Shown here: one piece after another, positions 11,173 to 21,276 of the stretch
Numbering within the stretch: position 1 is the first letter of the stretch
Layout: each line of letters begins with the position of its first letter
NCBI GenBank assembly: GCA_011317545.1
Contig: WUJK01000013.1
Coordinates: forward strand, 682,001-746,000
DNA length: 64,000 bases
Source of the DNA: Coniella vitis
Lineage: Eukaryota > Ascomycota > Sordariomycetes > Diaporthales > Schizoparmaceae
Direction of reading: 5' to 3'
Notes under the pieces: model-generated
What the model was told of the DNA's origin: nothing
Database searches by the model: none
What the model saw: the letters and a program-made list of their open reading frames with translations, nothing else
Translations under genes and position numbers: made by a program

Positions 11173-14100
11173 GGACACAGCGGAGAAAGCTTCGCTTGCG
11201 ACTTGCAGTTGTAGAAGCCAGCGTGGATAGATCTCGATGGGGAATGAGCGTGCATCATACATATAGGTTCTGGAGACCTAACCATGATTGACTGGCATGT
11301 ATGTAGTAGGTACATATATGAATACATGATGGTGGCAATATAAATAATATTTGAAGCCTGAAATGGTTACCTGAAATTTGACGAAAGATTGTCTTGTTAA
11401 ATGACAAAACGAAAGGATTCCTTTCAAGGCATAGAACAGCTCTACGTCGTCAACAAATTACAGACAGCATCTCTTACAACCATCCAGCTGAAACTGAACG
11501 GCATGTTATGCCGTTGAGGAGAAAACACTGAAGTACTGAGTCAAGTATCACATATGAATGGAGAAGTAGTCACCCCAGTGGAGAGGACGGCGAAGTCAAA
11601 CAGTAAGATAGGCAACCAGATTTATGGGCCTGGGAGCGGTCATGATGGACGGCTATGTGGCTGAGTCTTTCGTGAGGTGCGGATGTGATTGCGGATCAAG
11701 CCTGGAAATAGTTTGGAATAGACGGATCTATGGCTACTGCGTATGTGTATCGAATCGCTGAATGTCAGTCCTTGAAGAAAGGTGAAAATGATCAAGATCT
11801 GTGTATGAGTGTAAATCTCTGTGAACCAGCACGAATAGTAGGAAAAACGAGTACGTGTGTGTGCATATATATAAGTATCCAAGTCTAGTATATAGGAAAT
11901 GAAAAAGAATTAGTATTCAAGTCGTACTGCGTATAGTCCTGTTAGGAATAGAATAGTATAGAGCACAATAGTTGTGAATCATCAATATCACTCAGGATAC
12001 CATATTCGCAAGAGAATTGCTTCACGCTGGAGCAAGTACCAAGAATTGTTGTTGGCGGATCCATTTTATTTACCATTTATGCATATTATATCTAGAATAT
12101 AATTTATGTGAACGAATAATAGCGGCCGTTTCATGAAACGTTAGGAGACACCTACGTTATACTGCGGTATACTACGCCTCTAGGATATCTTTCGTTTTCT
12201 GCTTTGCTAATAAGCTAATATTACTTCCAGGAACCGTGGTTGAGATTCAGTTATTTTCATGCAAGTGCCCACTGAAAACTGATGGTCGTACAAGTCAGAG
12301 GCCAAAGTATCCCTGAACACTGCAGAAAAAGGGGCTCAAGCTCAAATCTTGGAGTACTTGTAGATTCCTTCCCATATAATCTCGATCAGGTGTGAATGCT
12401 GTTCAATATATTCATCCTCGGTCCAGCGCGGACAAGCCACAGGATTGCATGTGGCATCACTGGCCAATAGCCTAAACCAGATTGCTCGACTTGAAGCTAT
12501 AAAAGGAACTCCTTCGTCTTTTGACCCCCCACGCTCATTTTGCCGTCTCATCCTACTTACTGTTTCGTCTCACGTTCCCCTCCCTTGTCGCTGTGCTCAT
12601 TCCTAACATGCCCACCTTATTCAATTGAACTTGTCTGTCACCCGCAACGGCCTCCGAGTCGACCTTGTATGAAGGCGTCCCCTGTCCTACTGACTTAGCG
12701 TAAATCACAGTGGACATTATTAGAAAGAGCTTACAGCTTTCTCCTTAGTCCAGATAATATCCCACATAGTCTATGCGACGTCCATGTTAAGGAGGAATCA
12801 AGCTTGGAGAGAGATTTCGCGTTCATTTACGACGGTTTCGAATAACAAGATCAGGTAAAGAATACTATCAGCGACCTTCTCTGATTCTCTGACTATAGAG
12901 AGCTGGAATTGTGACTGCCATCGGTTCCATGGAAGCAGGGTTTATTTCGGTCAAGGGGCACGACTATCCATGCATTCTCGTCTCTAAGCCATGGATTAAC
13001 GAGACTTGTGAGCTCAAAGCTATCGAAAAGCACGCAGGTGGTGATGTGTATGGCAGCTGTCTGCAGTGCCCAGCATTTCAGTAAGAGCAAACGTATCATC
13101 TGGTATCTTCCCCGGAGTCTCAAATGTGAGTTTCCAAGCAAGACCAGATCTACACCAAGTTCCATAACGAAGGTATCTCCGTTGATTTCATTTTTCCCTT
13201 TAAGATATGAGCGCAGACTCGCGAATATTATCTCTCATCACTCTATATCTGTGAGCACGGGGAGGAAAGCAGCGAGGATTGGCACAGGGAAGAGATATCA
13301 CATTATAGAGGCATCTACCGAAGAGGAAATGCCTCGTAAACAACAATATCCGTAAGCGGGCTATGATCAGCATAACAAGCTGTGTTGGCATAGTACTAGT
13401 AAGGTGAACAGGAAAATCAAAGAGGGGGAATAGTCGATTCTGGCAAAGCTATTGGCTGGAACCTTAAATTATGGGGGTTCCTTTTCCAATAGAACAGACA
13501 TGTTCATAGCTGAGCGTACGGCAGAGCGAAACCCCGCCGTGCCGGACGTTTATTACGCTCCAAATGATAGATCCAAGCATCTTTTGGGCATGGCGAGAGC
13601 AATATCGTCTCTCCTGTCCAATCGCTTCCGCGCGTGACTTGTTTCCGCGGATGGGCTCTCGAAACTACGACCCGTCACTTTTCCGCAATGCAGTCATGCC
13701 TGGCTGTTTATGCTCTCTGCCTCACCCACCAATTCGCCTTCTTTGAGGAAGATTGTATTGAACCAAAATGACCAGCAAAGAAGCCCAAGGTAAATCACCT
13801 ACAGAAGTCGGAGCGTAGAGTCAAACATGGGAGAAGCTTTACATAAGTCACAAGAGGATGTCCTTTTGGAAGACCTCCAGCCTTCAAGGCCGTTCTTACC
13901 GAGACCCATTTCTTAGTGGGAGCCTCAAGCCCAACACACCACTCCCGCGCGTAGATCTCGTGAGCGATTGGAACACTTGTACTCATAGTCTGGTCTAATT
14001 GCTGTGGGAGACACTAATAGTGTTGACTACAAACCAGGGCAGATGCAGGAGCCCACATCTATGACACAATTCTTCCCAGCTAGCATTCCTGTCACACTTG

Positions 14101-14402
14101 CCCAAGCTTGTCTAAACACAGCCTACTCTGTCATGCAGCGCGTATGAATACACAATCATTGGCTTCCATGGCCCAGCCAGCGTAGCAAGCGTAGCCAGCA
14201 TGGTTAGCGTGGCTTGCGTGGCCAGCTGAAACAAGTCACGAACAGCGAGCGAGTGAGCTCAGAAAAAACATCATCACAAGGGCATGTCGCTAGTATTCCA
14301 GCCGTATGAAGAGGATCGTCACGGGCAGTGGTTGCCGGAGAAGGAAAAGGGTGCATGTGCATTTTGGGTGTGTGTTGTTCGGATATGAATACTTGAGAGG
14401 CA
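11173..14402. other. Gene-poor region
   Basis: About 3.2 kb, much of it visibly AT-rich (for example around 12,060-12,230), without an open frame over ~115 codons and without a recognisable domain on either strand. I saw no tRNA, terminal repeats or transposase motif. A 9-bp tandem repeat lies near its right end. Confidence 0.55.
14179..14223. repeat. Degenerate 9-bp tandem repeat, five copies
   Basis: Five consecutive 9-mers follow the pattern AGCGTRGCN: agcgtagca, agcgtagcc, agcatggtt, agcgtggct, tgcgtggcc. The differences between copies are largely transitions. It lies about 180 bp upstream of the TATA box of the duplicated small-protein gene. Confidence 0.75.
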
Positions 14403-14410
14403 TATATAAA
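14403..14410 (+). promoter_or_regulatory. TATA box of the small two-repeat protein gene
   Basis: TATATAAA stands about 200 bp before the start codon at 14605. The gap is explained by a 5' leader containing an apparent intron (14533-14587, gtaata donor, gctaac branch site, atag acceptor). Confidence 0.6.
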
Positions 14411-14604
14411 GGGCCTCGCATCTTTGAGCTACAGAGCAAGAATCAGGACCATCATCTCCCTTCGCCAACCTATACAAAGCTGTCGCGTTGCTTAACCTTG
14501 TCAATACCTTCATCACCGAGCTACCTTGACAGGTAATAACAAATTATTTGACACAAAAAGCTTGTCCATAATGCTAACTTCAAATAGGAGACAACAATAC
14601 CACT

Positions 14605-14931
14605 ATGACTGATCAACTTACTGTCTGGCTCGACGAGAAGGAGCATTCCGTCGAAGGCCACATTTTCAACTGCACTCTCACGTTCCGCGACAAAGTTATC
14701 TGGGGGCCCGCCTCGTGCCACGACAATACGACTGCTCTGAGAAACGCCATTCACGGGGCGGATTCGCGCTTTGACATGGTCTTTACCAAGAAGGAAAACA
14801 CGGTTGAAGGTCATACATGCTACATCAGCGTCAAGTCGAACGGCAAGGTTGTTCTAGACAGACTCTCTACTCACGACAACATGAAAGGCTTGGTCAACGC
14901 TATCAACATTGCCCTGGCTGTTGCGGACTAG
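14605..14931 (+). CDS. 108-residue protein of two tandem repeats, function unknown
   Basis: Single-exon frame starting MTDQLTVWLDEKEHSVEG. The protein is an internal duplication: residues ~4-50 and ~53-101 align without large gaps and share K-E-x-[ST]-V-E-G-H, a K-V pair, [ST]-x-H-D-N, and L-x-N-A-I. The alternating hydrophobic pattern suggests beta strands followed by a short helix in each copy. There is no signal peptide, transmembrane segment or Cys pattern, so it is probably cytosolic. A TATA box at 14403 and a probable 5'-leader intron (14533-14587) support real expression. I do not recognise the family. A lectin-like or effector-like small protein is conceivable, but nothing in the sequence proves it. 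Confidence 0.72.
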   Translation: MTDQLTVWLDEKEHSVEGHIFNCTLTFRDKVIWGPASCHDNTTALRNAIHGADSRFDMVFTKKENTVEGHTCYISVKSNGKVVLDRLSTHDNMKGLVNAINIALAVAD

Positions 14932-16051
14932 CGCTCGTGGAGTGCTTTTGTCGAGGATTCTCTCTTCTGTAAGAAGAGATTTAGGGGTTGTTTCGCTAGA
15001 ATAGCGACATTCATTTACGTACTCAGACTTAGTTACACACCCCACACTCATTTCACTACCTTCCTCTGAACCACAGAATTCATACCCATCGACAGCCTTG
15101 GACTATATTTCTGGTAGAGGGTGTAAATTAAGAATGTGGAACCGAAGAATGTGTCAAAATGCAGATAGCCAAAGACATTTTGGAGGCTTGTGATGATGTG
15201 ATTGCTGTAAACTCCGGCTTTCGTTGGCCTTCACCAATTCCGAGCGGTCGAAGGCGACCGCAGCGTGGCAACGACCCAACTGACGCCTCATGGACCTTGG
15301 CCTGTCCAACCAGCGCTTTGCCTGACAAGCTATAGGGCATTGCACCTCTGGGAGAGTTCAATGGAATTTGGGTGACAGTTTCCCAAGCAGGAATGGCGGC
15401 AGGGGGTGGAGTGCAATGCTTTTCTTAGCCGAATAACAAAAAGTGCCATCATAAGTGCAACGAGCAGGCTTAGTCTACTAAACCCAACCACAACCATAGA
15501 GTTTCTCAACTTGGTAATCGCGAGAACTAGAATCAGCCTCGCGATGGTCGTCAAGAGTAGGGAGACTTGACGATTGTTTGGACCATGTTAGCAATTTAAA
15601 GACGCTGTATCCAAACATGGCTACCGATGGCGAAGTCATCGGCTACCTAATATTCAATAGATTGAAGGGCTGGCTACAAAAAGGTCTACACAATGCAGGA
15701 TTCTACATTTACACGAAGTCAACCAGCCAAACTGTTGCAAAGCTTATGTTAAGCATATGCTGGGCTTCTGGGCTCGATATAGCCGACGGCTCCGGTCGAT
15801 GATAACGGAGATATGCCTCGTATAGTTTAGCCTCGCCCGAAAAAGCTTTTACATAATACAATAGCATCTTCTCTAGCTGGAGGAAATCTTATCCGCAACT
15901 CTCCTGACCCCGTACCAGCCTACACATACCATATGTGGAGGAGCCATCATTGACGACATTGACCATATGAAACAGCATCCCACAGTTCCGTGGGAACTAG
16001 CAAGAGAGAAAAGCGTGTGTGGGGAGTCTTGACCCAGAACCAAGCCGGACA
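14932..16051. other. Intergenic region, no gene seen
   Basis: About 1.1 kb. Frames of up to 77 codons (for example 15578-15802) show no domain and no obvious splice partners. Probably the 3' end of the small protein gene plus the promoter of the multi-exon gene that starts at 16052. Confidence 0.5.
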
Positions 16052-18050
16052 ATGTCATTGCAGGCCGCGGACTTTACTACTGCCGTTGCCATTGGAAATA
16101 CCAACCCTTCTGTCTTTGGCTACCATCACGGTAGGTTCCTTGTCCTCCACTGCTGGCTTCTCCGAGTCGGCCTGGTGGGCATGGCATGTTGCTCTGTTGT
16201 GCTCATGACTGAGCCGCTGAACAGGACCGATACCGAATCCAAACCCTGGCTGGGTGCCCGAACGAATCCGGATCGCCTTGGCTAATGGCATAACGCGTAT
16301 GTGTATCTCTGTGTGGTGCTTGGGTGTGACAAAACATCAGCTCCCGCCTGAGGCTAATGCGATTTCCAGGCCCCCCTGCTCTCAACGCCCAAGATGTCGC
16401 GAGTAAGTACAAAGTCGAATATGATGATGCGAAAAACAAACCAATGCCCATTTTTAACACGGTCAATAGATCCTCCTAATCCTGCTTCGGTCCTGTCCAG
16501 CATCAACACCCTCGTGTAAGCCAGCCAGCTGTCCACCGGCTCAGCCGTCACCCACAACTCTCGTGATGAACCCACAACCTCGGCTGACAATGTTGATGCA
16601 GCTGCGACATAGATCTTGGTGGTGGGCAGATGTGCGGTCGTGTCTTTGGAGATCAGCCTACTGTGAGTTTCCCAAGTTGTTGTCGTCACCAACTTACAAA
16701 TTCGGGGTTGTCGTCGCTCACAGACCATGCTGCCAAAGTACCGCCGTCATGTCCGCACCTTTCATCCCGGCGCCGGTGAGTTACAAGCCCAGCACACTTG
16801 CAAATATCAGACTTGTTATGACTATGACCTCTGACCCTAGAATCTCGAATCTAGTCACGAATCCGGCTCGCAAAAACACCAGCATAGCCGAGAATCTCAG
16901 CGGTTCCAAGTACGTCTGCCCCACGCGACTGTTACATGACGTGTATACTCACACTGACCGCCCTTTTACAGCGCCATTAAATCGTTTGTTGTGACGCAGG
17001 GCTGGCGGAACGCGCGTTATCTCTACGAGCCCGGGTTGGTTGCCCTTCTTTCGATGCCTGCTGGGCCCATCTCGCCCTTTTGTTTCCTGTTTCGTGCTGA
17101 CAGCTAGCTCTGTAGCCGCGGATCGAAACACATTGCTTTCCTCTGCGATGAGGCCGAACGAATAGCGTATGTTTGTGAACAGACTGCTGCTTTCTGTGAA
17201 AGAGACGTCCTTTCAAGAGAGGTGCCCTGTGATGTCTTTGCCACTGACAGCTGTTGTCCTGATACAGCGCCGAAGATCCCGACTTTGCGGCCGAATATGG
17301 GACCGTCTTTCATCGCTCAGTGAGTCAAGCCATATCAAATTGTCTCTGGCAGGATATCGTGAAGGCTTATATCCCTCTCCCTGTAGAACGACCCATCCCG
17401 GGGCCGGCATTCCAAAGCACGAAGCGCGCAGGACGTACCACCAAGCCCGTCCCTTAGTGTTGGGATTGCCCACGATATACATCCAAGGGGTCGAGATGCT
17501 CCGACCAAGAGCCCAGATTGCAAATCAGACCAAGAGGAGGAAGAAGAACTGGGGTCAGATCAAGCAGACCCAGCGCCGCAGTGGCTCGTATTAACACCGC
17601 AACCAGTCTGTCACCCCACTTTGTGTTCTACTTGATGTTGTTCTCTCAATTACCCTCTTGCCTCGCTATTGACGCAGCAGCATCACTAACATGGAAGAAA
17701 TAACTAGTCTTCAACTTACGCTCCCGTGGCAACGCTCCATCACCCCGGTGCTGGTAGAAACCTCTCCTCTTATGATACCCTGCTGGACAGTAAGTTCGAG
17801 TGACAACACCGTTTGACAGACGCATGTGTTGATCCAAGATTGCTGATATGGCCTTTTTCTTCTCTCACTTGCAGCAGCAACATCGAGTCGTCGCCACGCT
17901 GGTCGTGTCCAAAAGAAACGTGCAAGTAAGTAGTTCTTGTTATGTGTGGAATGAGCCCCAAACGAAACATTGCTGCTGAGCTATTATTGATTTCCTATAG
18001 AAACCCCAGCAAAAGTACCTGTCAACAAATTGAACGACAAAGGAAATTGA
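16052..18050 (+). CDS. Many-exon gene for a C2H2-like zinc-finger protein (hypothetical)
   Basis: Assembled from 14 exons: 16052-16130, 16225-16296, 16370-16402, 16470-16515, 16602-16662, 16724-16775, 16855-16909, 16972-17034, 17116-17166, 17268-17319, 17387-17587, 17708-17789, 17875-17925, 18001-18050, giving ~315 residues. Nearly every intron has a good donor (gtaagt, gtgagt, gtatgt), and all phases agree with no stop. The exception is the 17588 donor (gtatta; gtctgt at 17606 is an in-phase alternative). Residues ~77-113 look like a C2H2 finger: C-x8-C-G-R-V-F, a Leu, then YRRHVRTFH. The first Cys pair is unusually wide. A conserved-looking QGWRNARYL block follows. The C-terminal third is disordered, with an acidic DQEEEEE run and a basic RVQKKRAK tail. 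A nuclear DNA-binding role is plausible but unproven. Confidence 0.68.
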
Positions 18051-20290
18051 GTGTCGTTAGCGGACTTGACCCCAAAATGTAAACATTCCCACAATATGTT
18101 CATAACTTGAAGCGGTTGGTGGCTGTGAGGCTCGACTCTCAAAAGCAGCATTTTTCGGCTTTTATAAGGCGCGGACAGCAACGCCGCTTATCAAAAGTGC
18201 ATGATTCTTCCATGGTATGGGCCGTACGGAACAGGCGAAGAGCAGAAATTCAAGCTCGGACCGCGTGTACATTAAAGAAAGAAAAAAAAGAAAAGGCATA
18301 ATGAAACTCATCTCTCGCCAACATGGGTCTGGGAGCCGGCATTATGCCCTGACCGCGCCTGTTTATTACTTAGCACACTGTCTCTCCGCATTTCCACTGT
18401 GGCTCCATCTGCAAACTCAATATCACTCGCGTATTCCCCCTCAAACACAGTAGTAGTGCTAGTGGCGCTCAGCATCCACCGCGTCAAGAGCCAAGTGAAG
18501 CAGCCCTCTGTTAATTCATCCTGGGCAACTCATGCGTCGCTACGCTTCGAGAACAAGTCGCCAAGATCAAGTCAACACTGGTCAATGCCAAAACAAAGTC
18601 AAACATTCCCTAGAAGCCCTTTGACTCGAAAATAAAATAAAAAAATAAAAAAAATACATAGTACACGCCCCCTTTTGAGGACTTGTTTGGGTGGCTTGCT
18701 GTACATGACAACACATTCATGCAACAAGCCCGTTTCCCGCTTCTCTCAACTAGGCTAACCGAGCCCTCAGAGCTTGAGTTACTGTACGATCTCCCCGATC
18801 TCCCTATCCCCTTTTCCAACGGAACGTTACGTCGATCCAGGGCAAGTGGCACTGGCTGATCTGGCCTGCGGCTCGGGAAGCTGCAGCTTCTATGCGCCCA
18901 TGATCCATGATTCGATTTTCTGTCAGCAAACTGACTTGCAGAAACATAGTGCTTCCCCACTCCGCTTATTCACTCATACATAGTACTATGACATAAAAGT
19001 AGTAGTAGTATGCGGAAAAGGGCAAGACACCTCGTTCGGCCGGCCTGCTTGCTCGGCCTCTGGCCGGGTCCGGGACAAGAGGGCACGCCGATTTCCCCAT
19101 ACGTTAGCACTCCATCTAAAGATAGATGCTATGTAGATCCATATAGCGTATGCCGAGGCCGAGAGGAGCGAGCCTAACTTGGTCTCCCGTGTCTACCAGG
19201 TCAAGTTTTCTTTTGCTTGGCAAGGCTTGTGGCTTTGTGACGTAGCACTATAGTACTTCTTACCACATGGGTATCTTTGCGAGAACCTCCTGCGTTACTG
19301 TGCTATATTTGTATACATGTATATACCTAAGTATACCATGTACACAACGAAACAAGACCCTGAGAAATAATCCATGAGCAGCGCACAAACCGCATGACGT
19401 CTGTAGCTCCCTCTTCTCTCCCTCCCCCCGGCGGTGGTTCCGCTTTTTGGTGTGGCGAGTTGGCAAAAACCTCGTACCCATATTTGTTGAAGTCGCAGCC
19501 GCATACCCGAAGTCTTGGTGTCTTTTCTCTGTTCGCGCGCAAAGGGCATCATGGCTCCTGTGTGGGTAATCCCACCAGAACAGTCCGAGGAAGGGAATAC
19601 GAAGAACAGGAAGAAGAATGGAAGGGGAAGCGAAGATGAGGCCCCGTTGCCCGGCACACCAACATCTAAACACTGATACTGGCACGGGCACGGGCAAAGC
19701 AGGCTAACGGCACTTCTGTCAAGCTTAGAACCGTTTAAACATGCGGGATGAAAATTAAGCTTCAACCTTTACTAGGGGGCTCTGGGGGTGGAAGGGAGGC
19801 CGGCTCAGCCCTGCGAGAGCGGTCAAGGGGCCTGCTCCACGGGCATTGGGTCCTCCTCCAAGAGCGTTGAGAGCGAGCGGCAGAGTCCACCAGCCCACCA
19901 GTCCACAGTTATCCCCTTTTTCTCGAAGCTTGTTTGCCCGCCTGTCCACGGCTTTCTCCGGCCAACCTGTAGACGTCGAAATACCCAGGCGTGTGTGCTT
20001 CGAGAGCCGTGCTCATGGTACACAGAATACTGGGGTTTTGCTGCTTCTTTTTTCCTTTTTCTTTTCTTTCGGAACGGCCAAGTCTTTGCCGACGACCCTC
20101 TGTGCTCCCGCTGCGCCACTGGGTCCCGCGTGTGGAGAGCTCGTATTGGACGAGGTCTTGGGAAGATCGCCAATATCAGTTTGTCACGCGAGGGGGGCAA
20201 CGTTGGCTCCCAAGTGGTTGATGACCGTGCCAAGCAAAAGAGACGAAGATGCAGAGGCTGTCCTGCAAGGAGAGAATGCTTGGAATTGTG
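18051..20290. other. Intergenic region, no gene seen
   Basis: About 2.2 kb between the zinc-finger-like gene and the PhiA-like gene. The open frames overlap on both strands without domains or codon-consistent exons. The right part is expected to be the promoter of the highly structured secreted-protein gene. Confidence 0.5.
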
Positions 20291-20298
20291 TATATAAG
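20291..20298 (+). promoter_or_regulatory. TATA box of the PhiA-like gene
   Basis: TATATAAG lies ~170 bp before the ATG at 20468 and is followed by a CTCA-repeat leader, an arrangement common in strongly expressed fungal genes. Confidence 0.65.
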
Positions 20299-20346
20299 AG
20301 ACGCTTCAACTCCAGATATCGGGTGGTTCTGAATTCATCTTCATCC

Positions 20347-20376
20347 ACTCACTCACTCACTCACTCACTCTCACTC
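20347..20376. repeat. CTCA microsatellite in the 5' leader of the PhiA-like gene
   Basis: Tandem ACTC units followed by a short AACC run. Between the TATA box and the start codon, so probably transcribed as a pyrimidine-rich 5' UTR. Confidence 0.85.
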
Positions 20377-20467
20377 AACCAACCAACCAAGCAATACTCA
20401 GCTCTTCACACTCACTTGTCTTCTTTTTGACTAAAGTCCACATCAACCACAACCACCAACAATCAAA

Positions 20468-21031
20468 ATGCAGTTCACCATCGCCACCGTCTTTGCCCTT
20501 GCCGCCGCCGTCTCGGCCGTGCCCGCGAGCCCCCGCTCCGACACCATCGCCGCCGGCGATGCCTTCGGCCTGGTCGTCCTGCGCTCCGGCTCTGCCCTCC
20601 AGTACCAGAGCATCCAGGCCAGCAGCAACGGCTTCTTCTCCGGTCTGTCCGGCCAGAACGCCAGCTGCGCCACCGACGGCGTCACTGCCGCCACCTTCAC
20701 CATTGGCACCGATGGCTCCCTGAACCTCTACTCCACCTCGGCCCCCTACCAGAAGGCCTACGCCGACGACTCGGGCATGGGCCAGGGCGTCTTCCAATAC
20801 ACCACGGGCGCCGAGGAGCCCAGCGGCCAGACCACCAGCTTCTCCCTCGACGCGTCCAACGACTTGTCCTTCAACAACCTGACCTTCCTGGCTTGCCCTT
20901 ACCTGAGCGGCTCCTACAGCTACCACGTCAACGTCGGCGTTGCGGAGCCTGAGGGCATCTCGGGCTGTGTGGATGTTTCGCTGCGCGCGGTCAAGACTAC
21001 CAGCCCTGTTTCGTGCCTCTACACCGAGTAA
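20468..21031 (+). CDS. Secreted PhiA-like cell-wall protein
   Basis: Intronless, 187 residues. A signal peptide is evident (MQFTIATVFALAAAVSAVPA), with likely cleavage after the Ala-rich core. The mature part matches the PhiA/IgE-binding-protein family of filamentous fungi, which I recognise by the DSGMGQG...YTTGA block, the LACPYLSGSY block, GISGCVDV and the C-terminal PVSCLYTE. Family members are cell-wall proteins, in Aspergillus needed for normal phialides and conidia. The conserved Cys residues (NASCA, LACP, SGCV, VSCL) probably form two disulfides. Two NxS/T sites (NASC, NNLT) could be glycosylated. Codon use is strongly C-ending, and with the TATA box this suggests high expression. Confidence 0.88.
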   Translation: MQFTIATVFALAAAVSAVPASPRSDTIAAGDAFGLVVLRSGSALQYQSIQASSNGFFSGLSGQNASCATDGVTAATFTIGTDGSLNLYSTSAPYQKAYADDSGMGQGVFQYTTGAEEPSGQTTSFSLDASNDLSFNNLTFLACPYLSGSYSYHVNVGVAEPEGISGCVDVSLRAVKTTSPVSCLYTE

Positions 21032-21276
21032 AGGGTTTATCTTGGATAGACTTGGATGGATAGTCGAAATGGTTTTCTGCAAGCGAGGAGCAGAGGTTGG
21101 AGGAAAAGATGTTTGCTTAGACTTTAGACTTTGATTTTCGCGCGAATACACTCACCCGTTAATGGCTATTCTTATCCTAAATTCCTATTATCATAGAGGT
21201 CCCGTTCCACTTTTGTGATGAAATCGAATGTCTGTTTTCACAAATTCAGATGCAGAGTTTCCGACATGGCTGGCCT

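Noticed and set aside
17353..17457. Zinc-finger-like gene ending at TAG 17455
   Set aside because: Requires a 33-nt intron or read-through of a strong gtgagt; joining 17320 to 17387 (polypyrimidine acceptor) keeps a long open frame and leads to three further exons with good signals.
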